From IMG/VR virus record IMGVR_UViG_3300031963_000952, positions 1 to 23,280 of that record: a DNA stretch of 23,280 nt, one strand, 5' to 3'. Below are positions 17,369 to 22,874 of the stretch, piece by piece. Position 1 is the stretch's first letter; every line of letters starts with the position of its first letter. The position numbers were made by a program, and so were the translations under genes. The notes under the pieces were generated by a model. That model was given only the letters and a program-made list of their open reading frames with translations. It was not told the origin of the DNA and ran no database searches. This DNA is from a virus.

Positions 17369-17717
17369 TATCTTTAGAATTTAAATTTTCACCTAATTTA
17401 TTAATATCATTTAATAACTGAGCTTTTTCTTCTTCAGATATATTAAATCCACTTTCAGTAGTAGTATTATTAGTTAAACAACGTTGTATAATAGTTGCCA
17501 TTTTAATTAATTGTTCATCATTTTTTACACCTATTTCTAAGTATTCTTTAATAAGAGGAACAACTAAAGTAGCATCACCTATATCTTCAACTAATGGTTT
17601 TAATTCATCAATTAAAGCTGATATTTGGCGTTCTTTTTTCTTTTGATTAGTGTATATTTCTTGAAATAAATCTTTTAGTTTTTTATCCCCAAAAATATTA
17701 GAATCTAAACTATCCAT
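17361..17717 (-). CDS. small helical protein upstream of the spike gene
   Basis: The 118-aa protein is almost entirely helical and charged: KKLKDLFQEIYTNQKKKERQ, SALIDELKPLVEDIG, VVPLIKEYLEIGVKNDEQLI and a C-terminal SEEEKAQLLNDINKLGENLN. No Cys pattern, membrane segment or catalytic motif is present. It overlaps the spike start by 8 nt, so it is co-translated with baseplate proteins, and it is the first gene after the late sigma factor. A TATTTATAAT motif lies 12 nt before its ATG, making it the likely first gene of a late structural transcript. It could be a chaperone or a minor virion protein. I cannot name it. Confidence 0.62.
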   Translation of the reverse strand: MDSLDSNIFGDKKLKDLFQEIYTNQKKKERQISALIDELKPLVEDIGDATLVVPLIKEYLEIGVKNDEQLIKMATIIQRCLTNNTTTESGFNISEEEKAQLLNDINKLGENLNSKDNG

Positions 17718-17729
17718 AAGATTGTATTT

Positions 17730-17739
17730 ATTATAAATA
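17730..17739 (-). promoter_or_regulatory. late-promoter-like motif TATTTATAAT (site 4)
   Basis: Exact copy 12 nt before the ATG of the 118-aa gene, just after the stop of the gp55-like sigma gene. It is well placed to start the transcript of the spike and baseplate block. Confidence 0.5.
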
Positions 17740-17748
17740 CTTAAAATA

Positions 17749-18450
17749 TTAAAATTTTATATATCCATTTTCTAAATAAAATATATATCCTTTTTTAAAT
17801 ATAGAATGTAATCTATCAGCTATTTTAGTTATTTTAGGAGTTTTAACATCTATTTGTTCTCGAATATATATGTATAATGCTTTTTTATTAAAGATAATTA
17901 AACTATCACGTTTTCTAAATAATTCAAGTATAGCATCCGCTATTTTAGCATCAATTTCTTTAGGAAATAAAGTATATATATTATTAGTACAATACTCTAC
18001 AAATAGATCTGTAAAAAAAGCTATTTTATCATTATGAGATAATTTATCACTGGGTGAGTTATTTTCCTCTATAGTGTAAGAATATGAATTATCTTCTTCA
18101 AGAGTTTCTATAGGAGAAGAATTAACACGTTTTTTATAATTATTTTCATTATATAATATGAGCCAACGTTTAACTATAGTACCGAAATAAGAATATGCTT
18201 TAGTTCCTTTACTTGGATCAAATAAATGTATTTTAGTTAATAAAAATGTAATTATCTCATGTTGTAAATCCTCTATATTTTCTACTTCTGTATAATAAAA
18301 TTTAAAAGTATGAATGATATTTTGGGTTAATTTAAAAAACGCGTAATGAATTTTTTCACTATAAATTCTACTTCTTTCTTCAGGATTAGTATTTAAATTG
18401 TAAGCTACAATAGCATTTTCAGTTTCTTGGGTAAAGTAATTTTTTGACAT
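17749..18450 (-). CDS. late-transcription sigma factor, T4 gp55-like
   Basis: The 233-aa protein has a sigma-70 region-2-like core: IEDLQHEIITFLLTKIHLFD (59-78), then PSKGTKAYSYFGTIVKRWLI (79-98), then NNYKKR (103-108). The FDPSKG-(x)-AYSYFGTI-x2-RWLI run matches the core-polymerase and -10-binding helices of group sigma factors and of T4 gp55-like late factors. A clear region 4 is not visible, as in gp55, which recognises a -10-only promoter with help from gp33 and the clamp. The C-terminus (ITKIADRLHSIFKKGYIFYL) may form a small helical domain. The gene lies 1 nt from the membrane protein upstream. Directly downstream begins the late block with a TATTTATAAT motif, a plausible target of this factor. 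Confidence 0.85.
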   Translation of the reverse strand: MSKNYFTQETENAIVAYNLNTNPEERSRIYSEKIHYAFFKLTQNIIHTFKFYYTEVENIEDLQHEIITFLLTKIHLFDPSKGTKAYSYFGTIVKRWLILYNENNYKKRVNSSPIETLEEDNSYSYTIEENNSPSDKLSHNDKIAFFTDLFVEYCTNNIYTLFPKEIDAKIADAILELFRKRDSLIIFNKKALYIYIREQIDVKTPKITKIADRLHSIFKKGYIFYLENGYIKF

Positions 18451-18451
18451 T

Positions 18452-18721
18452 TTAGCTTACTTTAAAATTATTTAATTGTTCTTGTAAAAATTGTAATGTT
18501 TTAAAAAAGAATCCTATTTCATCATCACTATCAAAAGTTCCTTTAGCATCAACTTCTTTTAGTTTTTTATTAGAAAATTCAATAGTATTAGATAAATTAA
18601 TCATATAATTTTCATATGATTTAATTACATCTTCACATTTTTCATTCTTTTTAAGTAAATTATATGTAGTAAATAATAATACTACTATAATTAAAGATAA
18701 AATAATAATTGTTATTATCAT
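18452..18721 (-). CDS. small single-pass membrane protein
   Basis: The 89-aa protein starts with a strongly hydrophobic helix (IITIIILSLIIVVLLFTTYN, residues 2-21) that should act as an uncleaved membrane anchor. A charged cytoplasmic or periplasmic domain follows with KCEDVIKSYENYMINLSNTI, KGTFDSDDEIGFFFKTLQFL and a helical end. I recall small phage proteins with the same anchor plus the SDDEIGFFFK block, but no function is established. It is the first gene after the terminator at 18.73-18.77 kb and is followed 1 nt later by the sigma gene, so the two are probably expressed together. A holin role cannot be excluded, although the long soluble domain argues against it. Confidence 0.65.
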   Translation of the reverse strand: MIITIIILSLIIVVLLFTTYNLLKKNEKCEDVIKSYENYMINLSNTIEFSNKKLKEVDAKGTFDSDDEIGFFFKTLQFLQEQLNNFKVS

Positions 18722-18733
18722 AATTTACAAATT

Positions 18734-18766
18734 AAAAAAGGTCGTGACTGTTAAATCACAACCTTT
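18734..18766 (-). terminator. rho-independent terminator after the HD-hydrolase gene
   Basis: On the minus strand AAAGGT-t-GTGA, an 8-nt loop and TCAC-g-ACCTTT form a 10-bp stem with one mismatch, followed directly by a run of six T. The stem is nearly symmetric and could also act on the plus strand. It lies 18 nt after the stop of the HD gene and before the membrane protein plus sigma pair, so it separates the accessory genes from the late block. Confidence 0.85.
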
Positions 18767-18784
18767 ATTTTTAAAATTTAATTT

Positions 18785-19579
18785 TTATTCCTTATTAAAA
18801 AAATCATCCATTACATTTTTTAAACCATTACTTTTAATATTACTTAAAGCTTTAGTTTTAGTTGGAGTCTTTTTTTCTGTTTGTTTCGTGTTCAATGTAT
18901 AATTTTTTTCTTGAGAAGGCAAGCTATTTTTAAATTTTGGAAACCACTCACGTTCAAATTCAATACGAGCGGCCATTAAATCTGCTTGATGAATAATATA
19001 AATTAAAGAAGTACGTGGTTTTGTTTCTGGCATCCAAGTCATTAAATATGGTTTATTTGCTTCATCATATAAGCCATCATGTAACTTAATAGCTAGCATT
19101 TCATTTTTAGTAAATGGAATGCCATGTTGAGTAAGTAAATGTAGGCCACGATCTGGAACTGACATAAATTCAAGTTTATCATTAAATTTATAGTCTTCAC
19201 CTAATTTTTCTTTACGCCATTGATCAGTTTGAGGTAAATAAGCTTCATTTTCTGTATCACCCATTTTACCTAAATCATGATTCATAGCTGAAAATACTAC
19301 TTCTTCAACTGTATATGTAGAACTATCTACTCCAAAGTCTTCCCATAATGAATGTAATTTAAGAGCTCCTTCTATAACTCTATTTACATGTTCAATATAA
19401 CCACCTGGGAAAGCATTATGATACTCTTTTTTATGAGAAGCAGGCATCAACATAATACGTTCCGCGTAGGTATTATAGAATTCTTTTAATTTAGATGCTC
19501 TGGGTTCTGAGATGTGTTTATCTATATAAGATATAAAGGTCTCCCAGTTTTGTTGAATTTGTTCAGCTGTTTGTTTCAT
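18785..19579 (-). CDS. HD-domain metal-dependent phosphohydrolase
   Basis: The 264-aa protein has the HD superfamily pattern: H54 and H64 in EYHNAFPGGYIEHVNRV, the paired H101-D102 in AMNHDLGKMGD, H167-D168 in IKLHDGLYD, and D200 in IIHQADLMAARIEFE. These residues bind the metals that hydrolyse phosphate esters in nucleotides or nucleic acids. The C-terminal 50 residues are Lys/Thr-rich and probably disordered, ending in a helix (LKNVMDDFFNKE). Phage HD proteins may act as nucleotidases or as counter-defence enzymes that degrade signalling nucleotides, but the substrate cannot be read from sequence. The gene follows a 64-aa coiled-coil gene by 20 nt and is closed by a terminator. No Shine-Dalgarno sequence precedes the ATG. 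Confidence 0.82.
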   Translation of the reverse strand: MKQTAEQIQQNWETFISYIDKHISEPRASKLKEFYNTYAERIMLMPASHKKEYHNAFPGGYIEHVNRVIEGALKLHSLWEDFGVDSSTYTVEEVVFSAMNHDLGKMGDTENEAYLPQTDQWRKEKLGEDYKFNDKLEFMSVPDRGLHLLTQHGIPFTKNEMLAIKLHDGLYDEANKPYLMTWMPETKPRTSLIYIIHQADLMAARIEFEREWFPKFKNSLPSQEKNYTLNTKQTEKKTPTKTKALSNIKSNGLKNVMDDFFNKE

Positions 19580-19599
19580 AACTTTTATTTATTTGATTT

Positions 19600-19794
19600 T
19601 TAGATTTGATTCATTTCATTACCAGTGATAGGTTCAGATTCAACATATGTTCTAAGTTGACTAATCTGTTCCATCAATTTATCAAATGTTTCATTATATA
19701 ACTCTCTATCACCCTTATTTAACGCGAAGTTCAGTTTATTAACATTCGTCTCTAAACTATCTATTTTCTTCATTATTGCTTCTCTGTTTCTCAT
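19600..19794 (-). CDS. small helical phage protein
   Basis: The 64-aa protein is helical throughout: REAIMKKIDSLETNVNKLNF, then YNETFDKLMEQISQLRTYVE, ending in ESEPITGNEMNQI. The two helices could form an antiparallel hairpin. From memory, proteins with the MRNREAIM-K-I-(D/E)-SLE opening occur in many T4-like marine phages without known function. It lies 20 nt upstream of the HD gene in the same direction. The 78-nt gap before it contains TATATTTTG with a TTG further upstream, which only loosely resembles a Bacteroidota-type promoter (TTG-N19-TAnnTTTG). Confidence 0.6.
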   Translation of the reverse strand: MRNREAIMKKIDSLETNVNKLNFALNKGDRELYNETFDKLMEQISQLRTYVESEPITGNEMNQI

Positions 19795-19872
19795 ACATTT
19801 ATTTTTTATGTTTATTAATTTTTCTTAAAACCCGTATTCAAAATATAACTTTATAAATCGTACAAGCCAAAC

Positions 19873-20301
19873 TTAGGTTGACAATTCTTTAAGCTTATTT
19901 TCTATATTTTTTAAATGAGCACATTTTTCATATTCCTCCAGCGGTTCATAGAACTTAATAGTCATAATTAAATTATCAATGAATTCATCTGATTTTTTAG
20001 TTTTTAAACAGTCAACATGAAATAGATTATCTATTTTTATATATTTAATATAATTCCAAGCTTTATCAAACATTAATTGTTCACCTACTTTTTCAATTTC
20101 TTCTAAATCCAACTCAGGATCTATTTCTTTAAACATTTTAGCAGTATATCTAGTAAAAAATTTATGATTACTAATAACTTTATTATATCCACTTATCCAA
20201 TAAAGAGGATGTTCAGAAAAATCTACTAATAAAGATGATTCATCATTTTGTGGATCATTATAATCGTTGTTAAATAAGTTAAATAAACTATTAATATTCA
20301 T
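19873..20301 (-). CDS. hypothetical phage protein with UVR-like C-terminal motif
   Basis: The 142-aa protein is acidic and mainly helical. The middle holds LYWISGYNKVISNHKFFTRY and FKEIDPELDLEEIEKVGEQL. The last 25 residues (YEPLEEYEKCAHLKNIENKL) resemble the UVR motif of UvrB/UvrC/McsA, where a helix with EDYE-x-A-x-LR-x-I mediates protein contact. Here the Arg of that motif is replaced by Lys. This would suggest an adaptor that docks a partner, but the likeness is limited to about 20 residues. There is no Shine-Dalgarno sequence before the ATG, and a terminator precedes the gene. Confidence 0.55.
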   Translation of the reverse strand: MNINSLFNLFNNDYNDPQNDESSLLVDFSEHPLYWISGYNKVISNHKFFTRYTAKMFKEIDPELDLEEIEKVGEQLMFDKAWNYIKYIKIDNLFHVDCLKTKKSDEFIDNLIMTIKFYEPLEEYEKCAHLKNIENKLKELST

Positions 20302-20360
20302 TGTTAAAAGTATTAAAAAATGTTTTTAAAGAACAATCAATCAATTTTTAATATTCTATG

Positions 20361-20418
20361 TTTAAAATAAAAATTGCTCCATATAAACAGTTTAAAAAAC
20401 TATAAATATGAAGCAATT
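20361..20418 (-). terminator. terminator after the lipoprotein gene
   Basis: On the minus strand AATTGCT-t-CATAT pairs with ATATG-g-AGCAATT (12 bp plus one wobble), and an inner AGTTT/AAACT stem closes around TTT. The outer stem is followed by TTTTATTTTAAA. The hairpin begins 20 nt after the lipoprotein stop, so that gene is probably transcribed alone. Confidence 0.75.
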
Positions 20419-20437
20419 CTAATTTACTTACTAATAA

Positions 20438-20611
20438 TTACTTTTTAACTGCTGTAGTATCTACTTTTAAAGTATCAACTACCTTTACAGTGTCCGCACA
20501 GCATGCTGCTGAGTCGGTTTTAAGGGTGTCAACCGCGGTTGCTTCACCAGTTGATGAACCACATGATGTTAATACTGCTACTGTAGTAAGTAAAATGATA
20601 AACTGTTTCAT
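20438..20611 (-). CDS. small lipoprotein, 57 aa
   Basis: The reading frame gives a 57-aa protein beginning MKQFIILLTTVAVLTSCGSS. This is a type II signal peptide: Lys at position 2, a hydrophobic core, and a lipobox (VLTSC) with Cys17 as the lipidation site. The mature part is only about 40 residues, acidic and Thr/Val/Asp-rich, with two copies of VDTLK-x-D (residues 28-34 and 45-51) and a CC pair. Gly at +2 and the SCGSS end are common in Bacteroidota lipoproteins. It stands alone, with a TATTTATAAT motif 31 nt upstream and its own terminator downstream. Short lipoproteins of similar size, such as Llp of phage T5, block receptors against superinfection, so such a role is a reasonable inference but is not shown. 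Confidence 0.8.
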   Translation of the reverse strand: MKQFIILLTTVAVLTSCGSSTGEATAVDTLKTDSAACCADTVKVVDTLKVDTTAVKK

Positions 20612-20750
20612 AATTGTTTTTAAATAATTTATATGTTAATATATTATAAATATCTATGGTTAGCAAGCTAAATGAAAAAAGAACAAAAGGCTTGGCTTCT
20701 AAGACGTATATATTTATATTTAGATATATAAATAATTAAAAATAAAGGTT
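20612..20750. promoter_or_regulatory. divergent promoter region between lipoprotein and 158-aa gene
   Basis: This 139-nt gap separates two genes that point away from each other. Toward the plus strand there is TTG (20692-20694), 20 nt, then TATATTTA (20715-20722), one base off the Bacteroidota -7 consensus TAnnTTTG, about 30 nt before the ATG. Toward the minus strand there is TATTTATAAT (20652-20643). Promoter assignments are by eye. Confidence 0.4.
20643..20652 (-). promoter_or_regulatory. late-promoter-like motif TATTTATAAT (site 5)
   Basis: Exact copy 31 nt before the ATG of the isolated lipoprotein gene, which has no upstream gene on its strand to read through from. This makes it the site where a promoter role is easiest to argue. 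Confidence 0.55.
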
Positions 20751-21227
20751 ATGAAAGCAAGTATGATTAAAACTCAAATTGAAAATAGTAAAGATCCATT
20801 TATGTTTTTTCAATTAGATCTCCTAAACTCTATAGAGGAAATAGAAACCATCACTGATAATGTTGAAAATATTCTAACTTTAGATGAAATTATGCTTATT
20901 GAAAATAATGTAATATCAGCTGATGTATCTAAGACAAAAGATTATATTATTATTAATCAATCATTTATTGAACAATTTAAACAATTAATGATTAAATGTG
21001 GTTTTAAAATGCAAATAACTGATTTAACTAATCAAATTTGGAATTCAAATAATATTGAGGAATTTGTTAAACTATTTGAAAATAAAAATGAAAAAGTAGA
21101 TGAAATTCTAAAAGTAGTAGTTGAATCTCAATTCACAATAAATGACGTATTAGATAAAATTAGTGAGAAAGGAATTGATTCACTAAATGAACTAAACAAA
21201 TATATCCTAGAAAAAGAAAGCCGCTAA
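20751..21227 (+). CDS. hypothetical protein, only plus-strand gene in the window
   Basis: The 158-aa protein is acidic, rich in Asn, Ile and Glu, and predicted to be mostly helical (FFQLDLLNSIEEIETITDNV, QFKQLMIKCGFKMQITDLTN, FVKLFENKNEKVDEILKVVV, LDKISEKGIDSLNELNKYIL). It has no signal peptide, membrane span or catalytic motif, and I do not recognise a family. It is transcribed opposite to all other genes, with its own promoter-like sequence and a strong terminator that begins inside its last codons. This independent unit fits a moron-type gene expressed separately from the lytic programme, but a phage early gene of unknown function is equally possible. Confidence 0.7.
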   Translation: MKASMIKTQIENSKDPFMFFQLDLLNSIEEIETITDNVENILTLDEIMLIENNVISADVSKTKDYIIINQSFIEQFKQLMIKCGFKMQITDLTNQIWNSNNIEEFVKLFENKNEKVDEILKVVVESQFTINDVLDKISEKGIDSLNELNKYILEKESR

Positions 21228-21243
21228 AAAGCGGCTCTTTTTT
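21219..21243 (+). terminator. strong rho-independent terminator of the plus-strand gene
   Basis: AGCCGCT-aaaa-AGCGGCT forms a perfect 7-bp GC-rich stem followed by C and six T. It overlaps the stop codon of the 158-aa gene (TAA at 21225-21227) and lies 16 nt from the stop of the convergent minus-strand gene, insulating the two. Confidence 0.95.
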
Positions 21244-21258
21244 ATCTATATCTTAAAA

Positions 21259-21690
21259 TTATTCTGCAGATCCAGCACCCCCAGGTTGAAGACCACCCAT
21301 TCCCGTAGCAGGAGCAGCTGATTTACCTGTAAATGCCCATTTTTTAAGTTTAGGAACAAATTCTAATTGACCAATATAAGCATATGATTTAGCAGTATCA
21401 CTTATAGCCTTAATATTAGCATCATCAATAGCACCTTCAGCTTTTAATTTAGCAACTGCATCATCAAAAGTTTTTTTATCTGAAGTTCTTGGAACACCAA
21501 AAGTTTGTCTAGCTATATCAGCAATTTTCTTTAAAAAGTCACCTTCTAAAAGATCAGCTTCAGTTAGTTCATTTTCAGCTAAGAAACGTTTAGCTTCTCT
21601 AATTGCTTTAGTTTTTTTATCAGCTGATTCCTCAGCTAGCACTTCGTGAATGCATTCGTTTATAAGTGCTTTTAAATCAGATTTTTTCAT
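21259..21690 (-). CDS. hypothetical phage protein with N-terminal amphipathic helix
   Basis: The 143-aa protein opens with KKSDLKALINECIHEVLAEE, an amphipathic helix like that of the 117-aa protein in the baseplate cluster. LAE at residues 18-20 fits the L-x-E rule of T4-type prohead proteases. A second helix (TKAIREAKRFLAENELTEAD) follows, then a folded alpha region (FDDAVAKLKAEGAIDDANIK, YIGQLEFVPKLKKW) and a disordered Gly/Ala tail (ATGMGGLQPGGAGSAE). No enzymatic motif is visible. The gene stands alone after the tmRNA terminator. A near copy of the promoter motif (TATTTATGAT) lies 17 nt before its ATG. It could be a packaged or head-associated protein, which is inference. Confidence 0.62.
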   Translation of the reverse strand: MKKSDLKALINECIHEVLAEESADKKTKAIREAKRFLAENELTEADLLEGDFLKKIADIARQTFGVPRTSDKKTFDDAVAKLKAEGAIDDANIKAISDTAKSYAYIGQLEFVPKLKKWAFTGKSAAPATGMGGLQPGGAGSAE

Positions 21691-21707
21691 TTTAATTAAT
21701 TAATTTG

Positions 21708-21717
21708 ATCATAAATA
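21708..21717 (-). promoter_or_regulatory. variant of the promoter-like motif (TATTTATGAT)
   Basis: One mismatch to TATTTATAAT, 17 nt before the ATG of the 143-aa gene and downstream of the tmRNA terminator, where a new promoter is needed. Confidence 0.4.
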
Positions 21718-21740
21718 TATAAAGTTCCCAAAAAATCGCC

Positions 21741-21773
21741 AAAAAGTAGCCTTGCTTTACCCAGCTTGGCTAC
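21741..21773 (-). terminator. terminator after the tmRNA
   Basis: On the minus strand GTAGCC pairs with GGCTAC around a 16-nt loop that has a further short AGC/GC pairing. The stem is followed by TTTTT and, a few bases later, TTTTTT. It lies about 60 nt past the mature 3' end of the tmRNA, so it would end the transcript that contains tRNA-Glu and tmRNA. Confidence 0.8.
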
Positions 21774-21834
21774 AGAAAAGATCTGATCAGGTGCGCTTCA
21801 TTCGGGTAAAAGAGAGGCGTCTCAGATACATTTG

Positions 21835-22243
21835 TGGAGTCGGAGGGATTCGAACCCTCGTCCAAATGATGGCTCATTGAAATTCATTCACAAGCTTAGT
21901 TTATTTTTTTAAACAAACAAACAGTCGGTTGGTTCTTCAGCCATCGTCAACCTAACAACCAATGGTTTTTTAACTGTGTTTTATGAGCTAGTTAACGCAC
22001 TCTTTTTAGTAAACCTTCTGTTCCTAGGTGATGTTTACAATAACCCGTTTGGTTAAGCTGCTAATAGCAACTCAGCCTCTTCTACTACCGCTAAGCGAGT
22101 AATAGAAGTTGGGATACTCATCATATCCTCAGAGTTATAAACGTTGTCGTTTAAATTGTACATAGGTGATTATCGTGTTTCCAATGCTAACACGGCTTGC
22201 ATTTCAAAGAACTCTTACCACTTGTCAAAACCATGTCGACCCC
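21835..22243 (-). ncRNA. ssrA: tmRNA (transfer-messenger RNA)
   Basis: This is a complete one-piece tmRNA of about 409 nt that would rescue stalled ribosomes. The 5' end GGGGTCG pairs with CGACTCC near the 3' end as a 7-bp acceptor stem with a G3-U70 wobble, the alanyl-tRNA synthetase identity element, and A73 follows. CCA is not encoded. The 5' segment GACATGGTTTTGACA and the T-arm GAGGGTTCGAATCCCTC are canonical. Helix P2 forms between TTGAAAT-GCAAGC (22207-22195) and GCTTGT ... ATTTCAA (21895-21877). The tag frame ends in CTA TTA GCA GCT TAA (Leu-Leu-Ala-Ala-stop). The region after the stop is long enough for the usual pseudoknots. The phage would supply its own rescue RNA during infection. 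Presence in a phage is uncommon, although known in some other phages. Confidence 0.95.
22053..22163 (-). other. tmRNA tag reading frame, unusually long
   Basis: The frame that ends in the expected Leu-Ala-Ala-stop is open for 36 codons from an ATG at 22163-22161: MYNLNDNVYNSEDMMSIPTS, continuing ITRLAVVEEAELLLAA. The last upstream in-frame stop is TAA only two codons before the codon preceding this ATG. The ATG is at tmRNA position 81, close to the usual resume-codon position (about 90 in E. coli). The true resume codon cannot be read with certainty, so the tag may be somewhat shorter. The frame contains a 13-bp hairpin (22079-22108) and a 5-bp one (GGATA/TATCC, 22128-22112). Confidence 0.55.
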
Positions 22244-22267
22244 TTTAATACATATATACATATATAG

Positions 22268-22339
22268 TACTCCCGAGCAGAATCGAACTGCCGTTTCATC
22301 CGTGAAAGGGACGCGTCCTAACCCCTAGACGACGAGAGT
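22268..22339 (-). tRNA. tRNA-Glu (UUC)
   Basis: A 72-nt cloverleaf: acceptor ACTCTCG/CGGGAGT with one G-U pair, D-arm GTC...GAC around TAGGGGTTAG, anticodon arm CGTCC-CTTTCAC-GGATG with anticodon TTC, a 4-nt variable loop, and T-arm GGCAG-TTCGATT-CTGCT. The discriminator is A, and CCA is not encoded (CTA follows). It lies 24 nt upstream of the tmRNA on the same strand and is probably processed from the same transcript. Confidence 0.95.
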
Positions 22340-22366
22340 ATATACTATCCTACTATACGTATATAC

Positions 22367-22531
22367 CTATATATTTGTACCTTTTGATAATTTATTTATA
22401 GTATATAAACCCAACAACACATAAACTAACTTAACTCCCCAATGCCAAGTTAGTAAATATGGATTGCTGGTAATAAATGCTATAAGTAAATAAAATACTA
22501 TCATTGATAATGTGAATACAAATACTTTCAT
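22367..22531 (-). CDS. 54-aa membrane protein
   Basis: A 54-aa protein starts at ATG 22531-22529. Two hydrophobic segments, VFVFTLSMIVFYLLIAFI (residues 3-20) and VKLVYVLLGLYTI (33-45), are joined by a short loop with NPYLLTWHW. The end is basic (NKLSKGTNI). This two-helix hairpin of about 6 kDa resembles small holins or other phage membrane peptides, but no family is recognisable and no endolysin gene is in the window. It lies 28 nt upstream of the tRNA-Glu and would be on the same transcript. There is no Shine-Dalgarno sequence before the ATG. Coding status rests on the clean start, the hydrophobic pattern and the position. Confidence 0.55.
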   Translation of the reverse strand: MKVFVFTLSMIVFYLLIAFITSNPYLLTWHWGVKLVYVLLGLYTINKLSKGTNI

Positions 22532-22874
22532 ATTACTGAATATAATAAAAATGTTTGGTTAAACAAAGTTTAGGTTAGGCTCTTGATATATACATATATA
22601 TTTTGTCGACAGACAAATTTTTTTAGTTTTCTTACAAGTTGAGACTTGTGATTTTTGGCCAAAATGGCTATAGTGAAAATTGGATTTAAGTTGTAGGTGT
22701 GGTAGGTTCAATATATATATTTATATAAGTATATACACATCGACCTGCTATAGTTATATTATATCTAAAAATTAATCGACCCTCACCTCAACACATACGT
22801 ACCACTATATGGAAATCAACGCACGTGGTCTATATTACCACATCACACAGTACGTATATATACACACGCAGTCA
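22532..22874. other. 343-nt gene-free stretch with several inverted repeats
   Basis: No open frame of useful length or tRNA is visible on either strand. The stretch holds TTTGTC/GACAAA (22602-22617), ACAAGT/ACTTGT (22634-22649), the 12-nt palindrome TTTTGGCCAAAA (22653-22664), GTGGT/ACCAC (22825-22841) with an alternative ACCAC partner at 22801-22805, and several TATATA tracts. It could be a leader, an untranslated RNA or a control region; none is demonstrated. Confidence 0.5.

Noticed and set aside
16964-19450. HNAFPG found in both the spike and the HD protein
   Set aside because: The shared string is six residues long and sits in unrelated contexts, in the HD protein inside its metal-binding motif. 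Chance is the simplest explanation.
4819-20652. T4 late promoters (TATAAATA) on the plus strand
   Set aside because: Read on the plus strand, the five motif copies match TATAAATA but would drive antisense transcription through late genes. The constant position before minus-strand starts favours the reverse orientation.
22534-22565. TGTTT-AACC-AAACA hairpin followed by TTTTT on the minus strand
   Set aside because: The stem is only 5 bp and A/T-rich and stands just before a gene start, so it is too weak to call as a terminator.
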